Source: Leptolyngbya iicbica LK
GTDB taxonomy: Bacteria; Cyanobacteriota; Cyanobacteriia; Phormidesmidales; Phormidesmidaceae
DNA length: 64,000 nt
NCBI RefSeq assembly: GCF_004212215.1
Contig: NZ_QVFV01000005.1
Location: 1-64,000, forward strand
Direction: 5' to 3'
A model generated the notes under the pieces. That model was given only the letters and a program-made list of their open reading frames with translations, ran no database searches and was not told where the DNA came from. Position 1 is the stretch's first letter; each line of letters starts with the position of its first letter. The position numbers and the translations under genes were made by a program. Shown piece after piece: positions 54,107-62,612 of the stretch.

Positions 54107-55003
54107 ATGATGAATCGGAGTATTTGCTATACAACCATTGCTTTGGGATATGAGTATAGGCAGCATGCAAAGAATTTGGCAGGTGATATAGAGGCAATGT
54201 CTCCTCAAATTCCTTTCGTGATCCTTACGGATCGACCAAAAGAGTTCGGGGGATTTAAGAATGTCATTGCCCTAAAGCATCGCATCCAGTCTGTAGGACT
54301 TTATCACGATAAGCTATTCTGCTTCGGAGAATGTCTGGAAAAATATGAAACAGTCATTTTCCTGGACGCAGATTGTAGAATGTTTGGTGATTTCTCAGCC
54401 ACAAGGAATTGGAAAGAAGGTTTAACGGCAATTAGCTGCTGTGATTTACTAAGGCAAGTAACCCTTGTTTGTAAAGACAAAGAAATTGGTAACATGCAAA
54501 GGCAACTGACTCTTGCTGCATGTGCAGAACTCGATATCGATATGGAAAAGTGTAAGTTCGTTTTTGAAGGGATATTTGTTCTAAGCAGATGTGGGCAAAG
54601 TGGCTCTGACTTTGTCAACACTTGGAAGCAGTTGAGGGATCACTTCGAGTTACATGGATTGTATGATTCTGAAGGCATTTCCATTGGTCTTGCCGCACAG
54701 AAATCTGGGCTTCAGGTATATCACTATAAATCGAATTATTCGGATACGAGTGAGCATTTAAATTTGAATACAGTTTATAAGGATAAACTATTCTACAAGT
54801 ACTTACTTAGTGGAGATGATGCTGGCCTATCAGAACACTTATGTCAGAAGTTGACAGAGTGTGACTCTATGCGGAAAAAGACAGCTCAAATCCCCTTTCA
54901 TCGAAAGATAGAGAAAAAAATTATGTATCCTTTTCTTAAAAGCATTAGAGCTTTGAGATTACATATAAATAAGAAAAAGACCTGGAGTTTTAATCGCACT
55001 TGA
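54107..55003 (+). CDS. DxD glycosyltransferase-like protein, pair A copy 2
   Basis: 298 aa from the ATG at 54107 (MMNRSICYTT). Paralogue of the preceding gene: same ALGYEYRQHAKNLAGDIEAM start, FVILTDRPKEF, YHDKLFCFGECLEKYE, D-x-D in VIFLDADCRM (D87, D89) and LHGLYDSEGISIGLAAQKSG. The C-terminal tail is basic. An ATG at 54092 would add five residues. It probably transfers a different sugar from its twin. Confidence 0.7.
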   Translation: MMNRSICYTTIALGYEYRQHAKNLAGDIEAMSPQIPFVILTDRPKEFGGFKNVIALKHRIQSVGLYHDKLFCFGECLEKYETVIFLDADCRMFGDFSATRNWKEGLTAISCCDLLRQVTLVCKDKEIGNMQRQLTLAACAELDIDMEKCKFVFEGIFVLSRCGQSGSDFVNTWKQLRDHFELHGLYDSEGISIGLAAQKSGLQVYHYKSNYSDTSEHLNLNTVYKDKLFYKYLLSGDDAGLSEHLCQKLTECDSMRKKTAQIPFHRKIEKKIMYPFLKSIRALRLHINKKKTWSFNRT

Positions 55004-55046
55004 AATCGATATTGGTGATTGCTGATAATTTGAATAGGATCTCTAT

Positions 55047-55919
55047 ATGAAGCTTTATCACTGGAAACCTGATGATACTTTCAAGAATTTTGGAGACGAT
55101 CTAAATCCCTGGATTTGGAATCAGTACATACCGAATATTTTGGATGAGGATGACTCTCAGGTATTTATCGGTATCGGTACTCTGTTAAACTATAATCTCC
55201 CTAAAAATACTCGTAAGGCAAGATTTAGGATTGTCTTCGGTAGTGGGGTAGGTTACGGGAACTACGTTCCAGAACTTGATGACACTTACCATGTTTATTG
55301 TGTGCGGGGACCCCTCTCAGCCCAAAAATTAGGCATCCCTGATCAGCTAGCGGTAGTGGATTCAGCATTTTTAATTCGAAAACTTTATGATTTTGGTAAA
55401 AGGAAGAAACGATATCGATGTTCTTTCATGCCTCACTTTCAAAATTCTTGTGAGTCTTGGCGAGCTATCTGTCAGCACTTGGGATGGGGATACATTGACC
55501 CTGCCGCTCCTCTCGAAGAGGTTATGGTGAAGATTGATGAAACAGAAATTTTACTTACGGAAGCAATGCACGGGGCAATTGTTGCCGATGCCTTCCGAGT
55601 TGCCTGGCTCCCGATTGTGACAACGCCAAATATTCTTGCCTTTAAATGGCATGATTGGTGTCAATCGATTGGAGTTGAATATTACCCTCATCATATTGGT
55701 CGGCTCTTTGATTTTCGCCAGAAGAATGACTTGCTAGATCCATTACGTCAAGCAAAGGGATGGCTTAGACGTAGAGAAGCGGCGAGTAGTTTATCTAAAA
55801 TTGCGAAACAAGCTCAGCCTACTCTCAGTAAGGAACAGACTGCCAAAGAGTTGACCGAACGTCTTGTCGAAAAGCTCGACTGTTTCAAGGCAGATTTCCG
55901 GAGTGGAAAGTTTTCTTGA
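55047..55919 (+). CDS. Polysaccharide pyruvyl transferase-like protein (ExoV-like)
   Basis: 290 aa. ExoV-like start: LYHWKPDDTFKNFGDDLNPWIW (N-F-G-D), then FIGIGTLLNYNLP, RIVFGSGVGYG, VYCVRGPLSAQKLGIP, and the C-terminal ILLTEAMHGAIVADAFRVAWLPI (T-E-x-M-H-G-A-I-V-A-D-A, residues about 170-190). This second family member of the locus is not close to the first (50746). It adds a pyruvyl group to a sugar if active. Confidence 0.82.
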   Translation: MKLYHWKPDDTFKNFGDDLNPWIWNQYIPNILDEDDSQVFIGIGTLLNYNLPKNTRKARFRIVFGSGVGYGNYVPELDDTYHVYCVRGPLSAQKLGIPDQLAVVDSAFLIRKLYDFGKRKKRYRCSFMPHFQNSCESWRAICQHLGWGYIDPAAPLEEVMVKIDETEILLTEAMHGAIVADAFRVAWLPIVTTPNILAFKWHDWCQSIGVEYYPHHIGRLFDFRQKNDLLDPLRQAKGWLRRREAASSLSKIAKQAQPTLSKEQTAKELTERLVEKLDCFKADFRSGKFS

Positions 55920-56164
55920 TTTAGAGAGGCAATATAGGACATGGATGTAGTTGAATATAACCTTGAGTTTTGAGATCTTTTTGACATAGCTGTAGTATGC
56001 TTCTAGCTTGCTTTACTTCAGCGTTTTTGTGTGAATGAAACGAGATGAAAGTAGCTAAAACTCTTGATTAATGTTGTCTTTCCTTACTTGCTTGTCACGA
56101 TGACATTCTAAACTGGATCACTATTTGGCTCTTCTAGTCTTTCTAAGAGGATAGTAAATCTAAA

Positions 56165-56947
56165 ATGTTTAAGGTCAAACAAAAAATTTCTAAAGTTTAT
56201 AAAGATTTCAAACCGAGAGAATTTCACTGCTACTGCATAGGAGCTGCAAAAACTGGGACAACATCGATTGCTTCGAGCTTTAGTAAAAGCTATAGATCAG
56301 GGCATGAGCCAGAAACCAAGAAAACAAATCGCCTTATTATTGATTACTTGGAAGGGGAGGTTAGTGTAGACACATTGAAGCAAAAGCTGAGAGAGCGGGA
56401 TGAAAGATTACGATTAGAAGTCGAATCTGCACATCCATTAGGATACGTTTCTGGAGTACTCGCTGAGATATTTCCCCATGCTTTGTTCATAGTGACATTA
56501 CGGGAACCACTTTCTTGGCTTCGCTCTCGTCTGAACTATCACTACAGTGCTAATCCATCAGCGTGGGAAGAGTATAGAGATTACTTCTGGACACAGCGTC
56601 ACCAGAAGTATGAACCAGAAGAGATTGCACTTCAAAAATGGAACCTTTGTTCTCTTGACACTTATTTGAGTCAGTACGCTGATCATTATAATCGGGTGCT
56701 ATCTCAAGTTCCTGAATCCAGAAGATTACTGGTTCTGACATCAGATATTAATCTTCGGCTTCCAGAAATTGCTAATTTTGTAGGTGCGAATCCTAGAAAA
56801 CTCCTCATCGCCCATAGCAAGCGTTCTGACAATAAGATTGATCCTCTTGACAGCATAAACAAGCAATTTGTGGATGAGCGTATTATGCATCACTGCGGTG
56901 ACCTAATTTCGAATTTTTTTCCTGACAAATTAAGAGACTATTTGTAG
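56165..56947 (+). CDS. Sulfotransferase-like protein, PAPS-dependent
   Basis: 260 aa. A P-loop-like 5'-phosphosulfate site is visible in CYCIGAAKTGTTSIASSF (residues about 22-39). The 3'-phosphate site lies in IVTLREPLSWLRSRLNYH (about 110-127), with the Arg and Ser expected for PAPS binding. It would sulfate a sugar of the glycan. It follows the ExoV-like gene by 245 bases and is followed by a dead transposase fragment. Confidence 0.8.
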   Translation: MFKVKQKISKVYKDFKPREFHCYCIGAAKTGTTSIASSFSKSYRSGHEPETKKTNRLIIDYLEGEVSVDTLKQKLRERDERLRLEVESAHPLGYVSGVLAEIFPHALFIVTLREPLSWLRSRLNYHYSANPSAWEEYRDYFWTQRHQKYEPEEIALQKWNLCSLDTYLSQYADHYNRVLSQVPESRRLLVLTSDINLRLPEIANFVGANPRKLLIAHSKRSDNKIDPLDSINKQFVDERIMHHCGDLISNFFPDKLRDYL

Positions 56948-56990
56948 CATGCCAGCACTTAAATTAACGAATTCAAGTCACCATATAGCG

Positions 56991-57263
56991 TCAAAGCTCT
57001 CGATCTCCTATTCTCTTAGCCGCGCCCAGGAGCTTCCCATAAACCGCCAAACCAACTGTTTGCCAACGCTTCAACGTCTTGTGCACCGTCTCCACATGCC
57101 AATTGAAGTAAGCGGTGATGGTTTCAACATAATCCCCCCGAGCATTCATCCGCACCACGTCGGCGCGATCCTTCACCCGTTGAGGAATGGTCGTGGCTCG
57201 GCGTAACTCTCGCAGGGTTCGGTCTTCCTCAGAGGTGAGAAATACACGCAATCGCATTCCCAT
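56991..57263 (-). pseudogene. IS630-family transposase fragment, frameshifted
   Basis: The frame encodes the N-terminal HTH part of an IS630-type transposase (MRLRVFLTSEEDRTLRELRR, TTIPQRVKDRADVVRMNARGD, FNWHVETVHKTLKRWQTVGLA). Directly after GLA a one-base loss shifts the frame: the other frame would read GLWEAPGRG, the expected continuation, and then meets a stop. The DDE catalytic part is absent. It is a dead remnant. Confidence 0.82.
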
Positions 57264-57616
57264 AACGGCACCTCGCTGTCGGTCTCAATCGAAGCTTTAC
57301 TCTCCGAAATATACCTCGATCTTTTTATCCCAAGCTACTTATACCCTTCGACTGTTGATTAACCTAATAGCAATTAGGCAAAGCATTTTGCTGTCAGTTT
57401 TTGCCTTTAATTAGAGTCCACGTTAGTTCGCGGATGATGTGGGTATACTATTTTTATGAAAATATCGAACGTGGAATTTCTTTCAAGGTAAGTCTTTTGC
57501 AGATTTTGTGGTTTAAATTCTTAGAAAGAATCATTTTTTGGAGTCAGTAAAATCTACGTTGGATTTCTCTGCTTATTTATGCTCCATTTTTAAATTTCGA
57601 AAGCGAGAGTCAATCA
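57264..57616. other. Intergenic region between glycan genes
   Basis: 353 bases, AT-rich, with no gene. It may hold a promoter for the 57617-60501 group; no motif was recognised with confidence. Confidence 0.4.
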
Positions 57617-58624
57617 ATGAGTCAAGGTATTTATACATTAGCAAATGATAAGGTGTTTGACCAAGTTGTTGCTCTCATTAACAGCATTGAGGAGAATGCA
57701 GGAAAAGATTTTCCAGTCATCATTTTTCCCTATGACGATTGTACAGAACGTTTGAAGACACTGACTCAAAAATACCCTCAAGTAGAGGTTTTCGAAGATC
57801 AGAAGATAATTCAACGTTGGGATGAATGGGTTAAGGATATCTGGGCTACACACCCGACAGCAGCGGAAAAATGGCTAGCTGTTGATGGGAAACCCGGTAT
57901 TCATCGCATGGGTACGCATCGGAGACTATGTGCTTTTGATGGTCCTCTAGATCACTTTATTTACATGGATGCGGATACATTATTGCTGCAGTCGCCGAAC
58001 CTGATCTTTAAAGCTCTGGAGAGGGTGGACTGGGTGACCTATGACTTTCAGCATAAAGATCTGAGTCATGCTTTTGACACTAGTTCTTTCCGTCTATTTG
58101 AGTTATTTCCTGAAGATGAAATCAAGTCAAAAGTATTTTGCTCAGGCTTTTTCGGGGCAAAACGAAACATTGTAGATGGACAGGATATTCAGTTTTATCT
58201 AGAGAAATTATCTAGCGGTGAGGCCGAAGTACTTTATCCGATGGCTCCTGATCAAACGGTACTCAATTATTTTGTTTTGCGTAAACCAATCAGTTCTGTG
58301 AACTTGGCCCTATCGCTACCATCAGACCAGGTTACGGGCAATTCTGTCACTTCACCTCACTTTGAAGAGGTTAGAAGTAAAGTTTTAGATAAAGGCGTTC
58401 CTTTGCTTTACCTTCACTATATTGGAATATCATCTAAAATTTTTAAGCGCCTCTGCAAGGGCGAAAATATCGACTTTCCCTATCGAGACACTTTTCTGCA
58501 TTATCGATATTTGAAGGCACCAGAGGAGCGTCCTCAATTTCAAGGTGAGCCACTTTCTTACAAAACATCTAAAAAGGCTAGTCTCCCAAAGCGATTCTTT
58601 CGGAAATTGGGTCTTGTAAAATAA
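57617..58624 (+). CDS. Glycosyltransferase-like protein, pair B copy 1
   Basis: 335 aa, GT-A-like. IYTLANDKVFDQVVALINSI at the N-terminus, VIIFPYDD, then the D-x-D motif in GPLDHFIYMDADTLLLQS (D118, D120), and FCSGFFGAKRNI with PDQTVLNYFVL further on. These features are those of a cyanobacterial group close to the proteins called Npun_R2821/Npun_R2823 family; that assignment is from memory. The C-terminus is basic. Its twin follows 18 bases downstream. Confidence 0.72.
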   Translation: MSQGIYTLANDKVFDQVVALINSIEENAGKDFPVIIFPYDDCTERLKTLTQKYPQVEVFEDQKIIQRWDEWVKDIWATHPTAAEKWLAVDGKPGIHRMGTHRRLCAFDGPLDHFIYMDADTLLLQSPNLIFKALERVDWVTYDFQHKDLSHAFDTSSFRLFELFPEDEIKSKVFCSGFFGAKRNIVDGQDIQFYLEKLSSGEAEVLYPMAPDQTVLNYFVLRKPISSVNLALSLPSDQVTGNSVTSPHFEEVRSKVLDKGVPLLYLHYIGISSKIFKRLCKGENIDFPYRDTFLHYRYLKAPEERPQFQGEPLSYKTSKKASLPKRFFRKLGLVK

Positions 58625-58642
58625 GAGTGAGGAGAGAAAGGC

Positions 58643-59548
58643 ATGAGTGATGGTGTTTATATTGTTGCGAATGATCGCGTTTTCGATCAAACAATCGCGC
58701 TCCTCAGTAGTTTACGATTGCATAATCCTGAAATCCCCGTTTTTCTAGTCCCCTTTGATGAGAAATACGGGCAGATCTGGCCGATCTGTCGTGATCGCTT
58801 CAAGGTCCAAATGTTTCCAGACTTGCCTTTTCTAGGCAGGTTAACCCAAGACATTGCCGATATCTTTCCCCGGGACTTTTTGCGTTTGCCAAATAAAATG
58901 CGGAAGTTAAGCTTGTGGTTTGGTCCATTAGATCATTTTGTTTATATTGATGCCGATATTCTCTTATTTCAGAGCATTGAGAGCAGCCTCGAATATCTAA
59001 ACAATGCTGACTTCTTTTGCTGCGACTTTCAAGGCAAAGGCAGAGGGCTGGCAGAGGTTTTTACTTCTGTGATTCACGAGAGAAACATCTTCACGGAAAC
59101 TGACTTGAAAGACATCTTTAATAGCGGTTTTTGGGGGAGTCGCAAGGGGCTATTTACCTACGAAGCAATGCTGGAGTTACTCAAAGACTGTGCTGCTCAT
59201 CGAGAATACTTTGATTTTTCAACGGGGACAACTGACCAACCCATTCTCAATTACCTGGTACTTAAAGCGGCAGAACGTAGAGTGAATATCACCCAGGCCA
59301 ATCCAGATGAGCCGGGGAGTTGGGCAGGAAGTTCACACTTTCAGCAGAAAGGAAATATTCTCTATGACGACGATCGCCCTTTGCGATACTTACATTGGGC
59401 TGGCTGTCCTATGCGACCAGATGGTCCCTATTGGGAGTTATGGAAAACCTATCGTTTTATGGATGTCTCGGCTCCTTTGCAGAATTTGCAGCCCCCTAAG
59501 AAGGCGGGAATCTGGGAGCGATTGAAAAACAAAGTAAAGTCTTCATGA
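58643..59548 (+). CDS. Glycosyltransferase-like protein, pair B copy 2
   Basis: 301 aa, paralogue of the preceding gene. Shared blocks: VYIVANDRVFDQTIALLSSL, VFLVPFDE, GPLDHFVYIDADILLFQS with D103-x-D105, FNSGFWGSRKGL, TDQPILNYLVLKAA and YLHWAGC. The spacing to its twin is 18 bases with GGAGAG as binding site, so the genes are in one operon. Its stop codon overlaps an ATG of the next frame (ATGA). Confidence 0.72.
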   Translation: MSDGVYIVANDRVFDQTIALLSSLRLHNPEIPVFLVPFDEKYGQIWPICRDRFKVQMFPDLPFLGRLTQDIADIFPRDFLRLPNKMRKLSLWFGPLDHFVYIDADILLFQSIESSLEYLNNADFFCCDFQGKGRGLAEVFTSVIHERNIFTETDLKDIFNSGFWGSRKGLFTYEAMLELLKDCAAHREYFDFSTGTTDQPILNYLVLKAAERRVNITQANPDEPGSWAGSSHFQQKGNILYDDDRPLRYLHWAGCPMRPDGPYWELWKTYRFMDVSAPLQNLQPPKKAGIWERLKNKVKSS

Positions 59549-59577
59549 TTCTGTTTCTAGCGGAGTTCTTATTGATT

Positions 59578-60501
59578 ATGGCGAATAAAGTTGTTTTTAT
59601 TTTAGGGATTGGTCGATCGGGGTCGACAATGTTGGATTTGATGCTGGGTAGCCACTCTGAAGGCTTTTCCTTAGGGGAGATCAGTAAGTTGCCAGAGATT
59701 TATCGACGCCACCCATCTCCGGCTAGTTTTTGTCCAACAGGTACTTTTTGGCAGGACCACTTTAGTCAAAAAGATGCAGAGCAGCTGGCTTTAGGATTAG
59801 GAGGACGACGACTCAACCAGTTTGTTCCTCTCAAAGTAGAGCGCTGGGTGCGTGAGCTAGTCGGCAAAGATGCCGTTCTAAACCCTTATTTACTGTTGCA
59901 TGAGCGGATTCAAAAGTCTTTGCTAATTGATTCTAGTAAGTATCCAGACTGGGTGGGACAAAGGTTAAAAGCCCGTGAATTTCGGCAAAATAAGCTTGAA
60001 GCTTATGTGATTAATGTTGTTCGTGACGGACGAGCTGTCTTGAACTCGTATTTGCGGGCTTATCCGGACCGGACAGTTGAAACTTTGAGTCGGAGATGGC
60101 TGTCAAACTTGGAAGAATCTGAACGAGTTTATGATTCAGTTTCTCCAGAACGACGTCTGCGAGTCCGGTATGAAGAATTAGCCACGAGTCCAACTGAGAC
60201 AATGCAGCAAGTTTGCTCTTTTCTTAAGATTCCGTTTGAGCCGGACATGCTCGAGTACTGGAAGCATGAGCATTACTATATTGCAGGCAGTCGAAGCGCC
60301 AGAGCTTTAATTGCCCGATACCATGAACAGCCAGTTCCCGATGCGGTGAAAGAAGTCCATGGAAACTACTATGCCGATATGGATTTAACCATCAAACTTG
60401 ATCAGCGATGGCGTAAAGAGCTTAGTGCTGAAAAGATTAAAGCTTTTTATGACATTGTGGGCGATCGCAATCGCCCCCTTGAGTGGAATGAGTCAAGCTA
60501 G
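59578..60501 (+). CDS. Sulfotransferase family protein
   Basis: 307 aa from the ATG at 59578 (MANKVVFILGIGRSGSTMLD), the usual family start; an ATG at 59545 overlaps the previous stop codon and would add eleven hydrophobic residues. The 5'-phosphosulfate loop is GIGRSGSTMLD (residues about 10-20) and the 3'-phosphate site is VVRDGRAVLNSYLR (about 143-156). RVRYEELATSPTETMQQVCSFLKIPF is the typical C-terminal block. It is not close to the other sulfotransferase (56165), so two positions may be sulfated. Confidence 0.86.
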   Translation: MANKVVFILGIGRSGSTMLDLMLGSHSEGFSLGEISKLPEIYRRHPSPASFCPTGTFWQDHFSQKDAEQLALGLGGRRLNQFVPLKVERWVRELVGKDAVLNPYLLLHERIQKSLLIDSSKYPDWVGQRLKAREFRQNKLEAYVINVVRDGRAVLNSYLRAYPDRTVETLSRRWLSNLEESERVYDSVSPERRLRVRYEELATSPTETMQQVCSFLKIPFEPDMLEYWKHEHYYIAGSRSARALIARYHEQPVPDAVKEVHGNYYADMDLTIKLDQRWRKELSAEKIKAFYDIVGDRNRPLEWNESS

Positions 60502-60684
60502 CCGATCGTTTTCGGCCAGCCCATCGCACCTGTTGCTGAGAGGGAAAAATCGTGAACTTGGTGATGATGTTTGACCGGTTGTCCCTAACGGGTAAGGATA
60601 TGGAGCGGAATTTCTAACGAAGAGGCGATGCCGCGATGGCAAAACTCTGTGAACCTGGAATCAGATTGCGATTGATTCAAGTTC

Positions 60685-60996
60685 ATGTCCTCTCCATTGC
60701 CCACTTGTCCAGCGTGTCACTCCTCGAACGTCGTCAAAAATGGCAGCATCCACAACGGCAAGCAGAATCACAAGTGTAAAAACTGCGGACGTCAGTTTGT
60801 GCAAGACCCGCAAAACAAAATCATCGATGAGGCCACCAAGCGCTTGATCGACAAACTCTTGTTGGAGAAGATTCCCTTAGCGGGAATTGCTCGTGTGGCA
60901 GAGGTTTCAGAAGTCTGGCTGCAGCAATACGTCAACACCAAATATCAGCAGGTGGAACGTCAAGTGAGGGTGAGCCCTCAAAAAAAGGGCGCTTGA
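60685..60996 (+). CDS. IS1 transposase frame A (InsA-like)
   Basis: 103 aa. A zinc ribbon C-x2-C...C-x2-C is seen in LPTCPACHSSN and HKCKNCGRQFV, followed by an HTH (AGIARVAEVSEVWLQQYV). It ends SPQKKGA. The A7 run at 60980-60986 holds the heptamer A-AAA-AAG in the correct phase for -1 slippage, which continues into frame B with G-R-L-T-V-E-C-D-E. Confidence 0.88.
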   Translation: MSSPLPTCPACHSSNVVKNGSIHNGKQNHKCKNCGRQFVQDPQNKIIDEATKRLIDKLLLEKIPLAGIARVAEVSEVWLQQYVNTKYQQVERQVRVSPQKKGA

Positions 60997-61406
60997 CGGT
61001 GGAATGTGATGAGGCCTGGTCCTTTGTCGGCCACAAAGGGAACAAACAATGGATTTGGCTCGCCATCAACCGAGACACCCGTGAGATTGTGGGGATGCAT
61101 GTCGGCGATCGCTCTCGCGACGGGGCTCGAGCACTTTGGCAATCCTTGCCGCCCCTCTATCGTCAGTGTGCGGTGGCCTACAGCGACTTTTGGGAGGCTT
61201 ATGAAACCGTGCTGCCTAGCCAGCGGCATCGGGCAGTCGGTAAAGACAGTGGTCAAACTAATCACATTGAACGGTTCAACTGCACGCTGCGACAACGAGT
61301 CTCCAGGTTAGTGCGCAAGACCTTGTCCTTCTCAAAAAAGCTCGAAAATCACATTGGCGCAATCTGGTATTTCATCCACCACTACAACGCATCCTTACAG
61401 CTTTAG
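60987..61406 (+). CDS. IS1 transposase frame B (InsB-like), made by -1 frameshift
   Basis: About 139 aa after the slip. The catalytic acidic residues are visible: D in VECDEAWSFVGHK, D in VAYSDFWEAYE, E in TNHIERFNCTLRQRV. The fused protein is 240 aa, normal for the family. A TTG at 60993 could allow independent translation but the frameshift product is the known active form in IS1. Confidence 0.86.
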   Translation, partial: GRLTVECDEAWSFVGHKGNKQWIWLAINRDTREIVGMHVGDRSRDGARALWQSLPPLYRQCAVAYSDFWEAYETVLPSQRHRAVGKDSGQTNHIERFNCTLRQRVSRLVRKTLSFSKKLENHIGAIWYFIHHYNASLQL

Positions 61407-61428
61407 GACTACCGTTTGACCAAGCTGA

Positions 61429-61452
61429 GAGTGGCATTTTTGTATGCCACTC
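61429..61452. repeat. Small hairpin after the IS1 transposase
   Basis: GAGTGGCAT (61429-61437) pairs with ATGCCACTC (61444-61452) around a six-base loop, 23 bases past the transposase stop. It may be part of the IS end. Confidence 0.55.
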
Positions 61453-61464
61453 AGTAGCTTGTTC

Positions 61465-61502
61465 GTAGGCGTGGGCCACTTTAGTAGGCGTGGGCCACTT
61501 TA
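61465..61502. repeat. Perfect tandem 19-base duplication
   Basis: GTAGGCGTGGGCCACTTTA occurs twice head to tail (61465-61483 and 61484-61502). It lies just outside the IS1 transposase gene. Confidence 0.75.
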
Positions 61503-61676
61503 AATGATGTTTGTTCTTGTAGTACGTGGCCAATGAGTTAGAGGTCAATCGGTAACCTTGACTCATTAAAACCACAGGGAATGCTGATGCCAGGGAGTCC
61601 TGTGAGGTTGGCAGGGATCGCCATTAGGATGGATGACCGTTAAGCAACGCCTGTAACTTCTAAGATTGCGTTGAAA

Positions 61677-62612
61677 CTAGGTTTGAGGTGGCATGAACAC
61701 GACTTTGGGCAATAATCGAGTTTCGTCGGTGTCGGGAATGAATGCCCAAGCAGTTATACCTAAAAATGTTTGGTCAGGGTTGTAGACCTGATAGTAGGAG
61801 CAGCTCAGGTCGGCTTCGCGAAATTTGTAGGGGATTTTTTGGCCCTGTTGCCAGCGGCGTGCCCAGTCAGCGGACAACTCAATGCGAGGATGGTGCTGAA
61901 GGGCGATTTCGGGCGGTAGCGGCTGATAGGTGCCCTTTTGCAGTTGTGACTCTAAGTCAGCAAGCGGCAAACTGCTGTCGAGGGTGAAGCCGCTACTTTT
62001 GGTGCGTTCGAGGGCGGCTAGTGTGCCTCCAACCCCTAACTTGTTGCCCAGATCGCGGGCGATGGAACGAATGTAAGTGCCTGCGCCACAGGTAATATCG
62101 ATCGTCAATTCCGGGAACTCGCCAGGTTGCCAGGTGATGGGTTCAATGTGGTGCACTGTGACCGTCCGTTTTGGCACGTCAAAGTCTTGGCCTTTGCGGG
62201 CCAGATCATATAGGCGTTGCCCTTGTACCTGGATGGCACTGTAGCGAGGCGGCAGTTGCTCAATCGTGCCGATGAAGTCTGCCAGGGGGGCGATCGCGTC
62301 TGCCTGGCTCAGGTGTGCTGCGCTGGTGGTTTGTAGAATGTCGCCTTCTAAATCATCGGTTGTGGTAGTCATGCCCAGGCGAATCACGGCCCGATATGCC
62401 TTATCCGACGGCAAAAACTGAAGCAGTCGGGTGGCTCGTCCCAGCGCCATGGGCAATACTCCGGACGCGGCGGGATCGAGTGTTCCGCCATGACCGACCT
62501 TTTTTTGTTGCAGCAGTCGCCGCACTTTGGCCACACAGTCGTGGGAGGTCCAATGCACTGGCTTGTACAAATTCAAAAAACCATCTACCACGGGCAAGAC
62601 GTCCTCAAGCAC
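61677..62612 (-). CDS. truB: tRNA pseudouridine(55) synthase TruB
   Basis: 311 aa. It makes pseudouridine 55 in the T-loop of tRNAs. The start region VDGFLNLYKPVHWTSHDCVAKVRR and the catalytic block KVGHGGTLDPAASGVLPMALGRATR (catalytic Asp in G-G-T-L-D) are intact, as are FIGTIEQLPPRYSAIQVQGQRLYDLAR and CGAGTYIRSIARDLG. The C-terminal PUA-like part is longer than minimal. The gene is complete, so the nearby IS did not disrupt it. Confidence 0.96.
   Translation of the reverse strand: MLEDVLPVVDGFLNLYKPVHWTSHDCVAKVRRLLQQKKVGHGGTLDPAASGVLPMALGRATRLLQFLPSDKAYRAVIRLGMTTTTDDLEGDILQTTSAAHLSQADAIAPLADFIGTIEQLPPRYSAIQVQGQRLYDLARKGQDFDVPKRTVTVHHIEPITWQPGEFPELTIDITCGAGTYIRSIARDLGNKLGVGGTLAALERTKSSGFTLDSSLPLADLESQLQKGTYQPLPPEIALQHHPRIELSADWARRWQQGQKIPYKFREADLSCSYYQVYNPDQTFLGITAWAFIPDTDETRLLPKVVFMPPQT

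Larger units (their letters stand above)
60685..61406 (+). mobile_element. IS1-family insertion sequence (coding part)
   Basis: Two overlapping frames of an IS1-type transposase joined by a -1 frameshift at A-AAA-AAG (60981-60987). Both frames look intact, so the element may be active. The ends were not found: no convincing terminal inverted repeats or target duplication were seen in the 180 bases on either side. It lies between the glycan locus and truB. Confidence 0.85.

Noticed and set aside
60502-61600. Terminal inverted repeats of the IS1 element
   Set aside because: Several short similarities between the flanks were tried; none was longer than a few bases or placed symmetrically.
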